A stretch of 9,677 bases of DNA from the NCBI GenBank assembly GCA_026393655.1, contig JAPKZT010000131.1:1-9677 (forward strand), in the 5' to 3' direction. This DNA is from Actinomycetota bacterium. GTDB lineage: Bacteria > Actinomycetota > Acidimicrobiia > Acidimicrobiales > Ilumatobacteraceae. A model generated the notes under the pieces. The model was not told the DNA's origin, searched no databases, and saw nothing but the letters and a program-made list of their open reading frames with translations. Each line of letters begins with the position of its first letter. The stretch's first letter is position 1. Made by a program: the position numbers and the translations under genes. Positions 1-7,229 of this stretch are shown piece after piece.

Positions 1-633
1 CGTGATCTAGTCGCCATGTCTATCGGACTCGTCATCGGCGTTCTTGCCCAAGTCTTACTCGGGGGTTTAGTCGTGCTTACTGGGCTTAATCCATTTTCAA
101 ATATCGCACATTTCTTGGTCAGCATGTTGCTGATGAGTAATGCCTACATGTTGCTTCAACATGCAAGAATATTTCGACCGCAAGAGATTGTTCTGCCGCG
201 TCGTGAACCAGAAATCACTAACTCAAAAAATTTGCTGCTGGCGCGTATTGTTCTTGTTATGACTGGGGTAGCAGTCGTTACTGGCACAGTAGTTACCGGC
301 TCTGGTCCCCATGCAGGTGACGAACACGCAATTCGCATCAACTTGGCGATCAACTTAGCCGCCAAGATTCACAGCATCACAGTAATCATGTGCCTAGTTA
401 CAGCATTGGCCCTGTTGTTGACCTGTCGAAGAGACCCGATTTCTTGGCGCATTCTGGCTCATCCTCTTGAACGATTTCTTGGCGTCGGCCTACTGCAAGG
501 ACTAATCGGTTACGTTCAATATTTCTCTGGGCTTCCAGTTTTGCTAGTGGCTATCCATGTCGCCTTGTCTGTGGCAGTTTGGCTTGGCGCACTTGATTTA
601 TATTGGAATTCAAAACTTCCAAAAGCCGTATAA
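1..633 (+). CDS. ctaA: Heme A synthase (CtaA/COX15 family), 3' part only
   Basis: Integral membrane enzyme that oxidises the C8 methyl group of heme O to the formyl group of heme A, needed for aa3-type cytochrome oxidase. The frame is open from base 1, with five codons ahead of the first ATG at 16, so the gene runs in from the left; that internal ATG is not a convincing start. Counting from that ATG, the fragment shows about five or six hydrophobic helices, the VLTGLNP segment (20-26), His32 in a helix, the family loop GSGPHAGD (95-102), His119 and His181. By comparison with the known four heme-ligand histidines of CtaA, His32, His119 and His181 would be three of them; the fourth would lie upstream of the window. 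A 23-nt gap separates it from livH. The family call is firm; the N-terminus cannot be judged. Confidence 0.88.
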   Translation, partial: RDLVAMSIGLVIGVLAQVLLGGLVVLTGLNPFSNIAHFLVSMLLMSNAYMLLQHARIFRPQEIVLPRREPEITNSKNLLLARIVLVMTGVAVVTGTVVTGSGPHAGDEHAIRINLAINLAAKIHSITVIMCLVTALALLLTCRRDPISWRILAHPLERFLGVGLLQGLIGYVQYFSGLPVLLVAIHVALSVAVWLGALDLYWNSKLPKAV

Positions 634-641
634 ATTGTGCT

Positions 642-647
642 TAGATT
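642..647 (+). promoter_or_regulatory. Possible -10 box of a leaderless livH promoter
   Basis: The short ctaA-livH gap holds TAGATT (a TAnnnT match), ending 9 nt before the livH ATG. No Shine-Dalgarno sequence is visible there, so a very short or absent 5' leader is possible, as is common in actinobacteria. No good -35 box was found at the normal distance. Read-through from ctaA is an equally good explanation. Confidence 0.22.
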
Positions 648-656
648 AGATCCACG

Positions 657-1988
657 ATGTTGAAGCAATCTGGTCCTGGGATTGGTCACATTTGGCTCAA
701 AGTTCTTTTAGCCGTGATCTGCTCGACTGTCGCAGGTCTCGGTCTCGTATCGAGCTCGGTTAGCGCGGCTGATGATGGCCAGTACTTCATTATCGCCAGC
801 GTTCAGAACCAAGTTTTGGTAAACGATAAGCCTGAACGCACACCCGTTGCCGGAGCAAATATTAAAGTCACAACAGTTGACGGCATTTTGATCGGCGAAG
901 GCACTACTGGTGCAGATGGACTTTGCAAAGTTGCAGTACCGACGCGAGATAACTATTTGATAGACATCGATACATCTTCACTGCCGAACGGGCTCACGCT
1001 CATTGACGCCGCCAAAGCGCAAGTCAAGGTTGATCAAGTTTTATTTACAACAAACACGAAACGAGTTACTTTTTTTACTGGTGACAGTGGCGTTGCAGGC
1101 TCAACAAATTTAGAGCACATTTTGCAACGATTGACCGATGGCATTCGTCTCGGAATCATTATCGCAATGTGCTCAGTCGGTCTTTCATTAATTATCGGTA
1201 CGACTGGTTTGACGAATTTTGCACACGGCGAGATGGTCACATTTGGAGCACTGTTAGCGTTTTTCTTTAACGTTCATATGAATATTCCTATTTTGATTTG
1301 TGGTCCTGTTGTAATTCTGCTGGGGGGATGCTTCGGACTGCTTATTAACTGGGGTATTTTCGCCAGATTGACAAAACGCGGCATTGGCTCGAATTCACAA
1401 TTGGTCGTATCGCTTGGTCTCTCACTGATGTTGATCAATTTATATCTATTTCTATTCGGTGGGCGGACGAAGCAACTTACTAGTTTTTCAAGACAAGTGA
1501 ATTTAGAAATTGGCCCGATCGGTATTACGCCCCGAGATTTAACTACTGCAATTCTTGGGATCATTATTTTGCTTTCAATTGCATTTTCATTACAAAAATC
1601 GAGGTTAGGTAAAGCGATACGTGCTGTCAGTGACAACGTGCAACTAGCGTCGGCAACGGGTATCAATACTCAAAAAGTAATTCGCATTGTTTGGTTCGCG
1701 GGTGGTGCGCTGGCTGCAACTGGCGGTATTTTTCGAGGCTTAGATGAACAGGTCAGTTTTTCAATGGGCTCAGACTTGGTTTTCTTAATGTTTGCCGGCA
1801 TTACGCTCGGCGGGCTTGGCTCTGCATATGGCGCGCTCGTGGGCGGTTTTTTCATCGGTATTTTTGTAGAAATGTCTTCCCTGTTAATCCCTAGTGAGCT
1901 AAAGGTTGCGCCTGCATTATTTATTTTGATAATGGTGCTAATTATTCGCCCGCAGGGTATTTTCGGTAGAAGTCAAAGGGTTGGTTGA
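657..1988 (+). CDS. livH: Branched-chain amino acid ABC transporter permease LivH with an extra exported N-terminal domain
   Basis: First permease subunit of a LivHMGF-type importer. At 443 aa it is well above the roughly 300 aa usual for LivH. Residues 12-37 form a hydrophobic signal-like segment ending VSSSVSA. Residues about 40-145 are polar and beta-rich, with PVAGANIKV (63-71) and GTTGADGLCKV (82-92), the pattern of carboxypeptidase-regulatory-like or Cna-B-like beta-sandwich domains. The permease core starts near residue 152: TGLTNFAHGEM (183-193) is the LivH signature, RAVSDNVQLASATGIN (322-337) is the EAA-like cytoplasmic loop, GGLGSAYGALVGG (385-397) follows, and IIRPQGIFG (429-437) is the usual tail. 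The ATG at 657 is chosen because it begins directly before the signal-like segment. Its stop lies 1 nt before the preferred livM start. Substrate class is inferred from the family only; other amino acids, short amides or urea are possible. Confidence 0.9.
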   Translation: MLKQSGPGIGHIWLKVLLAVICSTVAGLGLVSSSVSAADDGQYFIIASVQNQVLVNDKPERTPVAGANIKVTTVDGILIGEGTTGADGLCKVAVPTRDNYLIDIDTSSLPNGLTLIDAAKAQVKVDQVLFTTNTKRVTFFTGDSGVAGSTNLEHILQRLTDGIRLGIIIAMCSVGLSLIIGTTGLTNFAHGEMVTFGALLAFFFNVHMNIPILICGPVVILLGGCFGLLINWGIFARLTKRGIGSNSQLVVSLGLSLMLINLYLFLFGGRTKQLTSFSRQVNLEIGPIGITPRDLTTAILGIIILLSIAFSLQKSRLGKAIRAVSDNVQLASATGINTQKVIRIVWFAGGALAATGGIFRGLDEQVSFSMGSDLVFLMFAGITLGGLGSAYGALVGGFFIGIFVEMSSLLIPSELKVAPALFILIMVLIIRPQGIFGRSQRVG

Positions 1989-1989
1989 C

Positions 1990-2994
1990 ATGGATTTCAT
2001 AAAAATTATTGAAAACACGATTCGTGCATCAATCGGCGTTGATGCGATTTATTTTGCTATTGCAGCGTTGGGTCTAAATATTCATTTTGGTTACACGGGC
2101 ATGCTCAACTTTGGTCAGGCGGCATTTATGGCCTGTGGTTCATACGGCTTAGGTATGACGGCGCAATACTTTGGTGTTGGCCTGTGGTGGGGTATTCCAC
2201 TTGGAATATTTTTTGTAATCATTCTCTCGCTAATTGTTGGTATACCAACTCTGAGGCTACGTGCCGATTATTTAGCGATAGTCACAATTGCCACTGCTGA
2301 GATTGTGCGACTATTTGTGCGATCCGTAAAGTTTAGAAAAGTTTTTGGTGGCACAGAAGGCATCAGCAGTTTCAGTAGCCAATATCGCAATCTCAGTCCT
2401 TTTAACCCGGGTAAGACCTACGGTTTTCGACCCTTTACGTATACGGGATATTCGCTGTACACAATCCTTATTGGCTGGATACTAGTTGGGGTCTTCTCGC
2501 TTTTCACTTGGCAGTTAATGCGCAGCCCGTGGGGCAGAGTTGTTAAAGGTATTCGCGAAGATGAAGATGCGGTTCGAAGCCTCGGAAAGAACGTCTACGC
2601 ATACAAGATGCAAGCACTTGTAATTGGTGGCGTTATCGGTATGTTCGCAGGAATGGTTTTAGCCCTCGATCGTGGGTCTGTTCAACCAGATAACTACAGC
2701 CGAATGGTGACGTTCTATATTCTCACGGCACTGGTCTTGGGTGGTCTGGCAAAGGTCGCAGGATCAGTCGTTGGCTCGATGTTGTTTTGGTTGTTATTTG
2801 TCTTCTCCGACAATTTTTTACGTGAATTGACTCGCAAAGGACCATTGCGCATTAGCGGAGTAACAATCATTGAAAGCAATCAGGTTGGCGCTGTCAACTA
2901 CATGTTCGTCGGTATCGGTTTAATGTTGTTGATTGTATTCAGACCGCAAGGTGTGTTTGGCAATCGTCAAGAAATGGCGCTCGATGGACGCTGA
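1990..2994 (+). CDS. livM: Branched-chain amino acid ABC transporter permease LivM
   Basis: Second permease subunit, pairing with LivH in the cytoplasmic membrane. With the ATG at 1990 it has 334 aa. The motif GYTGMLNFGQAAFM (34-47) is the LivM signature, GIREDEDAVRSLGKN (187-201) is the cytoplasmic EAA-like loop that contacts the ATPases, and VFRPQGVFG (316-324) is the conserved tail. Several long hydrophobic helices lie between these. An in-frame TTG at 1981 would add three residues, but AAAGGG at 1975-1980 sits 9 nt from the ATG and directly abuts the TTG, so the ATG is preferred. That places the start 1 nt after the livH stop, suggesting translational coupling. The 3' end overlaps livG by 11 nt. 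Confidence 0.92.
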   Translation: MDFIKIIENTIRASIGVDAIYFAIAALGLNIHFGYTGMLNFGQAAFMACGSYGLGMTAQYFGVGLWWGIPLGIFFVIILSLIVGIPTLRLRADYLAIVTIATAEIVRLFVRSVKFRKVFGGTEGISSFSSQYRNLSPFNPGKTYGFRPFTYTGYSLYTILIGWILVGVFSLFTWQLMRSPWGRVVKGIREDEDAVRSLGKNVYAYKMQALVIGGVIGMFAGMVLALDRGSVQPDNYSRMVTFYILTALVLGGLAKVAGSVVGSMLFWLLFVFSDNFLRELTRKGPLRISGVTIIESNQVGAVNYMFVGIGLMLLIVFRPQGVFGNRQEMALDGR

Positions 2995-3862
2995 ACGAAA
3001 ATACAGTGAACTCGCAACAACGGTTCGTGCGGCGTTATCGACTATTGAATCAACGGCAGGTGTTTCTAAACCTGATCCAATTTTGGTAGCAGATGGGGTT
3101 CGTCGCCATTTCGGTGGAGTCGTTGCTGTAGATGTTTCGCATATCGAAGTGCAACGAGGCTCGATTACTGCTTTAATCGGCCCTAATGGTGCCGGTAAGA
3201 CAACCTTATTTAATCTGCTTTCTGGTTTTGATAAACCCGATGTTGGTGAATGGCGTTTCGACGGACACAATATGTCGCGCGTTGCAGCTCATCAAACCGC
3301 CAGCATGGGAATGGTTCGGACATTTCAATTGACGAAAAGTCTGACAAAAATGTCAGTTATTGAAAATATGAAACTCGGCGCAATGCATCAAGTGGGCGAG
3401 AAGTGGTGGAACGGTCTATTGCCATATTTATGGAGATCGCAAGAAGCCAAGATCGAAGAGCGTGCTGATGCTCTGTTGAAACGTTTCAAGATGGATCACA
3501 TGCGCAATGAATACGCCGGCACACTTTCTGGTGGTCAACGTAAATTGCTAGAGATGGCACGTGCGCTAATGACTGAACCCAAACTCGTGATGCTTGATGA
3601 ACCGATGGCTGGTGTTAATCCTGCGTTGAAACAAAATTTAAACGAACATATTCGCGGCTTGCGCGATGATGGCATGACAGTACTTTTCGTCGAACATGAT
3701 ATGGATATGGTCAACGATGTTGCAGACTGGGTTGTTGTGATGGCAGAAGGTGCAGTTATCGCAGAGGGAACGCCGAATCAGATTTCTAATAACGAGAGAG
3801 TTGTCGAGGCATATCTCGGTCTACACCAAGGATCGTCTCTCTTGGACGAGGTGCAAATATGA
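2984..3862 (+). CDS. livG: Branched-chain amino acid ABC transporter ATP-binding protein LivG
   Basis: Cytoplasmic ATPase that powers the LivH/LivM channel as a heterodimer with LivF. With the ATG at 2984 it has 292 aa: Walker A GPNGAGKTT (66-74), Q-loop Gln115 in TFQLTKSL, signature LSGGQ (181-185), Walker B LVMLDEP (201-207) and H-loop His238 in VEHDMDMV. The ATPase domain proper begins near residue 32 (PILVADGVRRHFGG), so there is an unusual polar leader of about 30 residues compared with the roughly 255-aa E. coli protein. A TTG at 2933 would extend it further into livM and is unlikely. The chosen start overlaps livM by 11 nt; no strong ribosome binding site is visible, so coupling to livM translation is likely. 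The stop overlaps the livF start as ATGA. Confidence 0.93.
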   Translation: MDAERKYSELATTVRAALSTIESTAGVSKPDPILVADGVRRHFGGVVAVDVSHIEVQRGSITALIGPNGAGKTTLFNLLSGFDKPDVGEWRFDGHNMSRVAAHQTASMGMVRTFQLTKSLTKMSVIENMKLGAMHQVGEKWWNGLLPYLWRSQEAKIEERADALLKRFKMDHMRNEYAGTLSGGQRKLLEMARALMTEPKLVMLDEPMAGVNPALKQNLNEHIRGLRDDGMTVLFVEHDMDMVNDVADWVVVMAEGAVIAEGTPNQISNNERVVEAYLGLHQGSSLLDEVQI

Positions 3863-4590
3863 GTTCGGTTCTCGATGTAAAAGAACTAGTAGCCGGTTAT
3901 ATCCCTGAAGTAAATATTTTGAATGGTTGCAACATCACCGTAAATCAAGGCGAATTCGTTGGAATCATCGGGCCAAATGGCGCCGGTAAGTCAACTGTGC
4001 TTAAAGCGATTTTGGGTGAATGTTCGGTTCGGGGTGGAGAAATCAAATTAAGCGAATTAAACATCATAGGCTTTAAAGCGCACGAATTAGTTGAGCGTGG
4101 TGTCGGCTATGTACCGCAAAATAGAAACGTATTCCCGAGTCTTACAGTCACCGAGAACCTCGAGATGGGCTGTTTTCTAAAACCGTCAGTTTTCAAGAAT
4201 CGATTTGAATATGTTTCGACACTTTTCCCGCGTTTGCTTGAGCGCGCTTCGGTAAAGGCTGGTTCGCTTTCAGGTGGAGAACGTCAGATGGTCGCGATGG
4301 GACGAGCACTGATGATGGAGCCAAAACTATTGTTACTAGATGAGCCTTCGGCGGGGCTTTCACCTGTTCTGCAAGATGAAGTGTTTATTCAGTGCAAGAA
4401 GATCAACGCTGAAGGCATCGCAATTTTGATGGTTGAGCAAAATGCTCGCAGATGTTTGCAAGTCTCGAATCGTGCGTATGTTTTAGACCAAGGCAAGAAT
4501 GCATACACGGGCACCGGCAAAGATCTTTTGACAGACCCGAACGTAATCAAGTTGTATCTCGGCACGCTTGCCAAATCAACTGGCGGCTGA
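3859..4590 (+). CDS. livF: Branched-chain amino acid ABC transporter ATP-binding protein LivF
   Basis: Second ATPase of the importer, 243 aa, close to the usual LivF size. Walker A GPNGAGKST (38-46), Q-loop Gln87 in VPQNRNVFP, signature LSGGE (137-141) and Walker B LLLLDEP (157-163) are all present. The switch position carries Gln193 in MVEQNARRCL instead of histidine; this is normal in LivF proteins and not a defect. The ATG at 3859 overlaps the livG TGA, with GAGG at 3848-3851 lying 7 nt upstream. It is the last gene of the forward operon; the binding protein is not next in the operon but converges from the other strand. Confidence 0.94.
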   Translation: MSSVLDVKELVAGYIPEVNILNGCNITVNQGEFVGIIGPNGAGKSTVLKAILGECSVRGGEIKLSELNIIGFKAHELVERGVGYVPQNRNVFPSLTVTENLEMGCFLKPSVFKNRFEYVSTLFPRLLERASVKAGSLSGGERQMVAMGRALMMEPKLLLLDEPSAGLSPVLQDEVFIQCKKINAEGIAILMVEQNARRCLQVSNRAYVLDQGKNAYTGTGKDLLTDPNVIKLYLGTLAKSTGG

Positions 4591-4644
4591 AAATTTCAAC
4601 CTTTATTGGTTGCTAGAAAATTTGTAAATCTTGTACAAATGAAA

Positions 4645-4670
4645 AGGCCCCGGGCTTTCGCCCGGGGCCT
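4645..4670. terminator. Shared hairpin terminator between convergent livF and livK
   Basis: A perfect 11-bp inverted repeat, AGGCCCCGGGC (4645-4655) and GCCCGGGGCCT (4660-4670), encloses a 4-nt loop. Read on the minus strand the loop is GAAA, a stable GNRA tetraloop, and the stem is followed by TTTTCATTTG, a short U-rich tract. It therefore looks best suited to ending livK transcription. On the plus strand the stem is followed by AAACATTTAG, which is a weaker match, but the stem could still stop livF transcripts. It lies 28 nt beyond the livK stop and 54 nt beyond the livF stop. Confidence 0.85.
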
Positions 4671-4697
4671 AAACATTTAGTCTTTAAGAATTATTGA

Positions 4698-6050
4698 TTA
4701 CTTACCAGCGTCAAAATTCTCGCCGAGTGCGTTACCAATGTTTCCGTCAACGCCATAGACCTTCTTCGCTTTTGGTCCAATACCGTTCTCCACCATTGTG
4801 CGGAGGATTCGTGAACCTTCATCGAATGTGATCAAGACGATTGCGTCTGGGTTAGCAGCAACAACTTCTCCGACTTCGGCATCAAATGTTGTTGCCTTAG
4901 GGTCGTAGATTTTCTTGCCTAATACTTTTACACCAGCTGCTGTAAGAACTTCTTCTACAACTGTTGCAAGTCCGGTGCCGTAAGCATCGTCAAGCGCCAA
5001 GATGTAAACAGACTGTGCTCCGTCAGCGACGATTACTTCTGCAAGAACTGCACCCTGGAGGTCATCCGGTGGTGCGTTACGGAAGAAGAGACCGTTGTCG
5101 GCGTATGAAGTCAACTTCGGCGATGTGTTCGCTGGGCTGAACTGAATAACACCTGCTGCAGTGATCTTGTCGATAACTGTGAGCGATACACCAGACGATG
5201 CTGCACCAATAATGGCGTCTGCACCTTCTGCGAGCAATCGATCTACTGTCACGCTGGCTGTGTCTGTTGAAGTGTCGCCGGAATCTCCTGCGCTGTATTC
5301 AACTGGCTTGCCAAGAACGCCGCCGGCCTTGTTTAGGTAATCAATTGCATACTCAACACCAGCGATCATTGGAGCGCCAAGGAATGCGAGGTTGCCAGTT
5401 TCTGGAAGGAGTCCACCAATTTTGAGAACACCATTGCCCTTACGAGCAACACCTGTCTTAGAAAGTGGCAAGACTGCAGATGCTGGTGCATTTGCAAGTT
5501 GGTATGTAGTAAGTGTGTCATCAAGACGATTGTCTGCACCGAATTGAAGGATGCCGTACGAAGCCTCAAGTGGCTCGCCGTTTCCGTTCAATGTGTTTGG
5601 ACCAGAGAAACCGTCATAGTCGACGTCGCCCTTCGCTTTGATTGTTGCAATACAGTCAGCCCATGTGGCCGCTGTGCACTTAGTTCCATCTTTTGAAACA
5701 GCAACAAGTTGGTCAGCAAGTCCGCTGCCATCTGTTCCTGCGGCTTCTGCTGCAAGTGCAATCAACATCACAGCGTCAAATGATTCTGCTGTGTAGTTGA
5801 AGTCAACAAGTGCTTCGTTGCCTTTGCCTGTCCAGAATGCATTGACTGCATCTTTGAACTCTTGAGTCAACTCCACGAGTGGTGTTGTACCTTTCATTCC
5901 AGCCAACTCGCCGCCAGCTGCAGCAGGTGCAGCCGTCTCAGCAGTTGCTGTTGTATCTTCAGTTGCTGCATCGGAGCCGCCGCAAGCCGCAGCCAAAAGG
6001 CTGAGACCAACAACAAGCGCGCCGAAGCGTTGCGTTGTAGTTTTCTTCAT
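4698..6050 (-). CDS. LivK-like substrate-binding lipoprotein with apparently circularly permuted type I PBP fold
   Basis: Extracytoplasmic ligand-capturing protein for the neighbouring LivHMGF importer. Residues 1-23 form a lipoprotein signal (MKKTTTQRF, hydrophobic core, LLAAAC with Cys23), followed by an Ala/Thr-rich linker (26-47). Residues 49-183 then match the part that closes normal LivK proteins: KGTTPLVELT, YTAESFDAVMLIALAAEAAG, Cys125 and Cys133 (possible disulfide), DYDGFSGPNTLNGNGEP (144-160), ASYGILQFGADN (163-174). After a linker (184-207), residues 208-450 match the part that normally opens the mature protein: LKIGGLLPETGN (209-220), GAASSGVSL (282-290), FSPANTSP (304-311), DDAYGTGL (354-361) and VYGVDGN (431-437). 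The protein ends at ENFDAGK, where GMKGTTPLV would usually follow. The ATG at 6050 has AGGGGGAG (6059-6066) 8 nt away. Ligand is inferred only from family and context. Confidence 0.88.
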   Translation of the reverse strand: MKKTTTQRFGALVVGLSLLAAACGGSDAATEDTTATAETAAPAAAGGELAGMKGTTPLVELTQEFKDAVNAFWTGKGNEALVDFNYTAESFDAVMLIALAAEAAGTDGSGLADQLVAVSKDGTKCTAATWADCIATIKAKGDVDYDGFSGPNTLNGNGEPLEASYGILQFGADNRLDDTLTTYQLANAPASAVLPLSKTGVARKGNGVLKIGGLLPETGNLAFLGAPMIAGVEYAIDYLNKAGGVLGKPVEYSAGDSGDTSTDTASVTVDRLLAEGADAIIGAASSGVSLTVIDKITAAGVIQFSPANTSPKLTSYADNGLFFRNAPPDDLQGAVLAEVIVADGAQSVYILALDDAYGTGLATVVEEVLTAAGVKVLGKKIYDPKATTFDAEVGEVVAANPDAIVLITFDEGSRILRTMVENGIGPKAKKVYGVDGNIGNALGENFDAGK

Positions 6051-6110
6051 TTATTTTTCTCCCCCTAGGAGTAGGACAGCAGGATGCTGGCCATTAGTTA
6101 GGAACTGTTA

Positions 6111-6139
6111 AGGGTATTGAACTTCATGTCCATTGGCAA
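6111..6139 (-). promoter_or_regulatory. Candidate sigma-70-type promoter for livK
   Basis: In the 113-nt gap between sua5 and livK, the minus strand reads TTGCCA (6139-6134), a 17-nt spacer, then TACCCT (6116-6111). The -35 matches TTGACA at five of six positions and the -10 has the TAnnnT pattern. A start site near 6104 would give a leader of roughly 50-55 nt containing the strong AGGGGGAG ribosome binding site. An 8-bp palindrome GTTATAAC (6149-6156) lies just upstream of the -35 and could be an operator, but nothing further supports that. Confidence 0.4.
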
Positions 6140-6163
6140 CTATTGACAGTTATAACAAATTAA

Positions 6164-7120
6164 TTAAATGGGCTGGTTCGATGCGGCGGCCTTGGTCAGT
6201 CGGTCCCGGATCGCGTCACCCAAGCCACCTCTGCCAGGCATAACAGCCAAAACCGTATGAATACTGCGTTCATCGGCTTGACGCAATCTTGCATAAAGCT
6301 GATGAGCATAGAGCTTTAAATCATCTTGAAAATCCATAATTTCAACTGCCAGACCTTGCGCTGAAATCTCATTAAGGCGGTGCATCGCCTGTTGCAAACT
6401 ATCTACGAGTTCAACTCGGCAGTTCGGCGCATAGTGCTTCTCGAGCATCCCGGGAGCCCGAGAGTCGCCATCAGAATACGCGATCTCTATCTTACCGATC
6501 TCTTCAATCTCAGATATTGATATCCCACCCGAACGTAATATCTGAGGTCGATTCGAAGTGCAGTCGATAATTGTTGACTCAACACCGATCTCACACGCGC
6601 CACCATCAAGCACGAGTGAAACTTCATCACCAAGATCATCCACCACATGCTTTGCACAAGTCGGACTCACTTTGCCAAATCGATTCGCTGAAGGAGCGAC
6701 TAACCCGTCGTTGAGACTATTCAACAATGACAACGCAACTTTGTGATTCGGAATACGAATCGCAACCGTTTCGCGACCGCCAGTTATCTCATCGCAAACA
6801 TTTTTAGATCGCATCAGTATCACGGTTAGCGGCCCCGGCCAAAAATGTTTGCACATATTTTCGGCATAAAGTGGAATATTCTTCGCCCATTTTTCAAGTT
6901 GCTGATAATCCGCAATGTGCAGAATCAGTGGATGATTTGTCGGTCGTGCCTTAACCTGAAAGATTTTTACGATTGCCTTCGGGTGTGAAGCCAACGCCGC
7001 AAGACCATAGACAGTTTCGGTTGGTAAACCGATCAGCAGATCATTGCGCAGATAATCTACCGCTAATTCAATTGATGCGTAGAGATTTCCATCCAAAATT
7101 TGGTCGACGCGATTTTGCAT
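6164..7120 (-). CDS. Threonylcarbamoyl-AMP synthase, Sua5 type (YrdC plus Sua5 domain)
   Basis: Cytoplasmic enzyme that joins threonine, bicarbonate and ATP into threonylcarbamoyl-AMP, the precursor of t6A at position 37 of ANN-decoding tRNAs. With the ATG at 7120 it has 318 aa, the size of long Sua5 proteins. The YrdC domain shows PTETVYGLAA (33-42), KARPTNHPLILHI (57-69), FWPGPLTVIL (93-102), APSANRFGKVSPT (142-154) and GVESTIIDCT (179-188). The interdomain linker RAPGMLEKHYAP (221-232) leads to a C-terminal Sua5 domain ending GLGDAIRDRLTKAA. A TTG at 7144 would add eight residues. The ATG is preferred because the TTG lies inside a 52-bp duplication, and before that event the upstream hydrolase would have ended 4 nt before this ATG, a typical operon joint. 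Probably co-transcribed with the hydrolase. Confidence 0.9.
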   Translation of the reverse strand: MQNRVDQILDGNLYASIELAVDYLRNDLLIGLPTETVYGLAALASHPKAIVKIFQVKARPTNHPLILHIADYQQLEKWAKNIPLYAENMCKHFWPGPLTVILMRSKNVCDEITGGRETVAIRIPNHKVALSLLNSLNDGLVAPSANRFGKVSPTCAKHVVDDLGDEVSLVLDGGACEIGVESTIIDCTSNRPQILRSGGISISEIEEIGKIEIAYSDGDSRAPGMLEKHYAPNCRVELVDSLQQAMHRLNEISAQGLAVEIMDFQDDLKLYAHQLYARLRQADERSIHTVLAVMPGRGGLGDAIRDRLTKAAASNQPI

Positions 7121-7125
7121 CAGAT

Positions 7126-7229
7126 CAATCTTTGAAGAAATCAATCATCGCGTCAATGAACGAGCAATTATCTGTAGCAATCTTTTAAGAAATCAAGCAT
7201 CGCGTCAATGAATGAGAAATTATCTGTAG
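7126..7229. repeat. 52-bp perfectly adjacent tandem duplication over the hydrolase 3' end
   Basis: Units 7126-7177 and 7178-7229 directly abut and agree at 48 of 52 bases; the differences are at 7134/7186, 7145/7197, 7161/7213 and 7165/7217. On the minus strand both copies encode the same hydrolase tail: the live copy (7229-7178) reads TDNFSFIDAMLDFLKD, the second reads TDNCSFIDAMIDFFKD and then hits TGA at 7127-7125. Because 52 is not a multiple of three and the last base of the old stop lies outside the unit, the live gene now reads on as Cys-Tyr-Arg and stops at 7168. The second copy is a relic of the original 3' end. Four differences suggest the event is not brand new or a simple assembly stutter. 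Confidence 0.93.

Noticed and set aside
16..633. Taking the ATG at 16 as the start of the first gene
   Set aside because: The frame is open to base 1 and the fragment lacks the N-terminal helices and one expected heme-ligand histidine of CtaA, so the gene is cut by the window edge.
2933..2983. TTG-initiated longer LivG
   Set aside because: It would overlap livM by about 60 nt with a rare start codon, and the added residues match nothing in the family.
4436..4441. Gln in place of the H-loop histidine in LivF as a sign of a dead ATPase
   Set aside because: LivF proteins, including the E. coli one, normally have VEQN here.
4597..4640. Two small AT-rich hairpins after livF (CAACC/GGTTG and ATTTGTA/TACAAAT)
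   Set aside because: Stems of 5 and 7 bp with no following T-tract are too weak beside the adjacent 11-bp GC-rich hairpin.
6143..6171. Exact TTGACA on the plus strand in the sua5-livK gap
   Set aside because: No acceptable -10 lies 16-18 nt downstream and any transcript would run antisense into sua5.
7126..7229. CRISPR-like or MITE-like repeat
   Set aside because: Only two directly abutting copies with no spacers, no inverted ends, and coding sense in both; a simple tandem duplication explains it.
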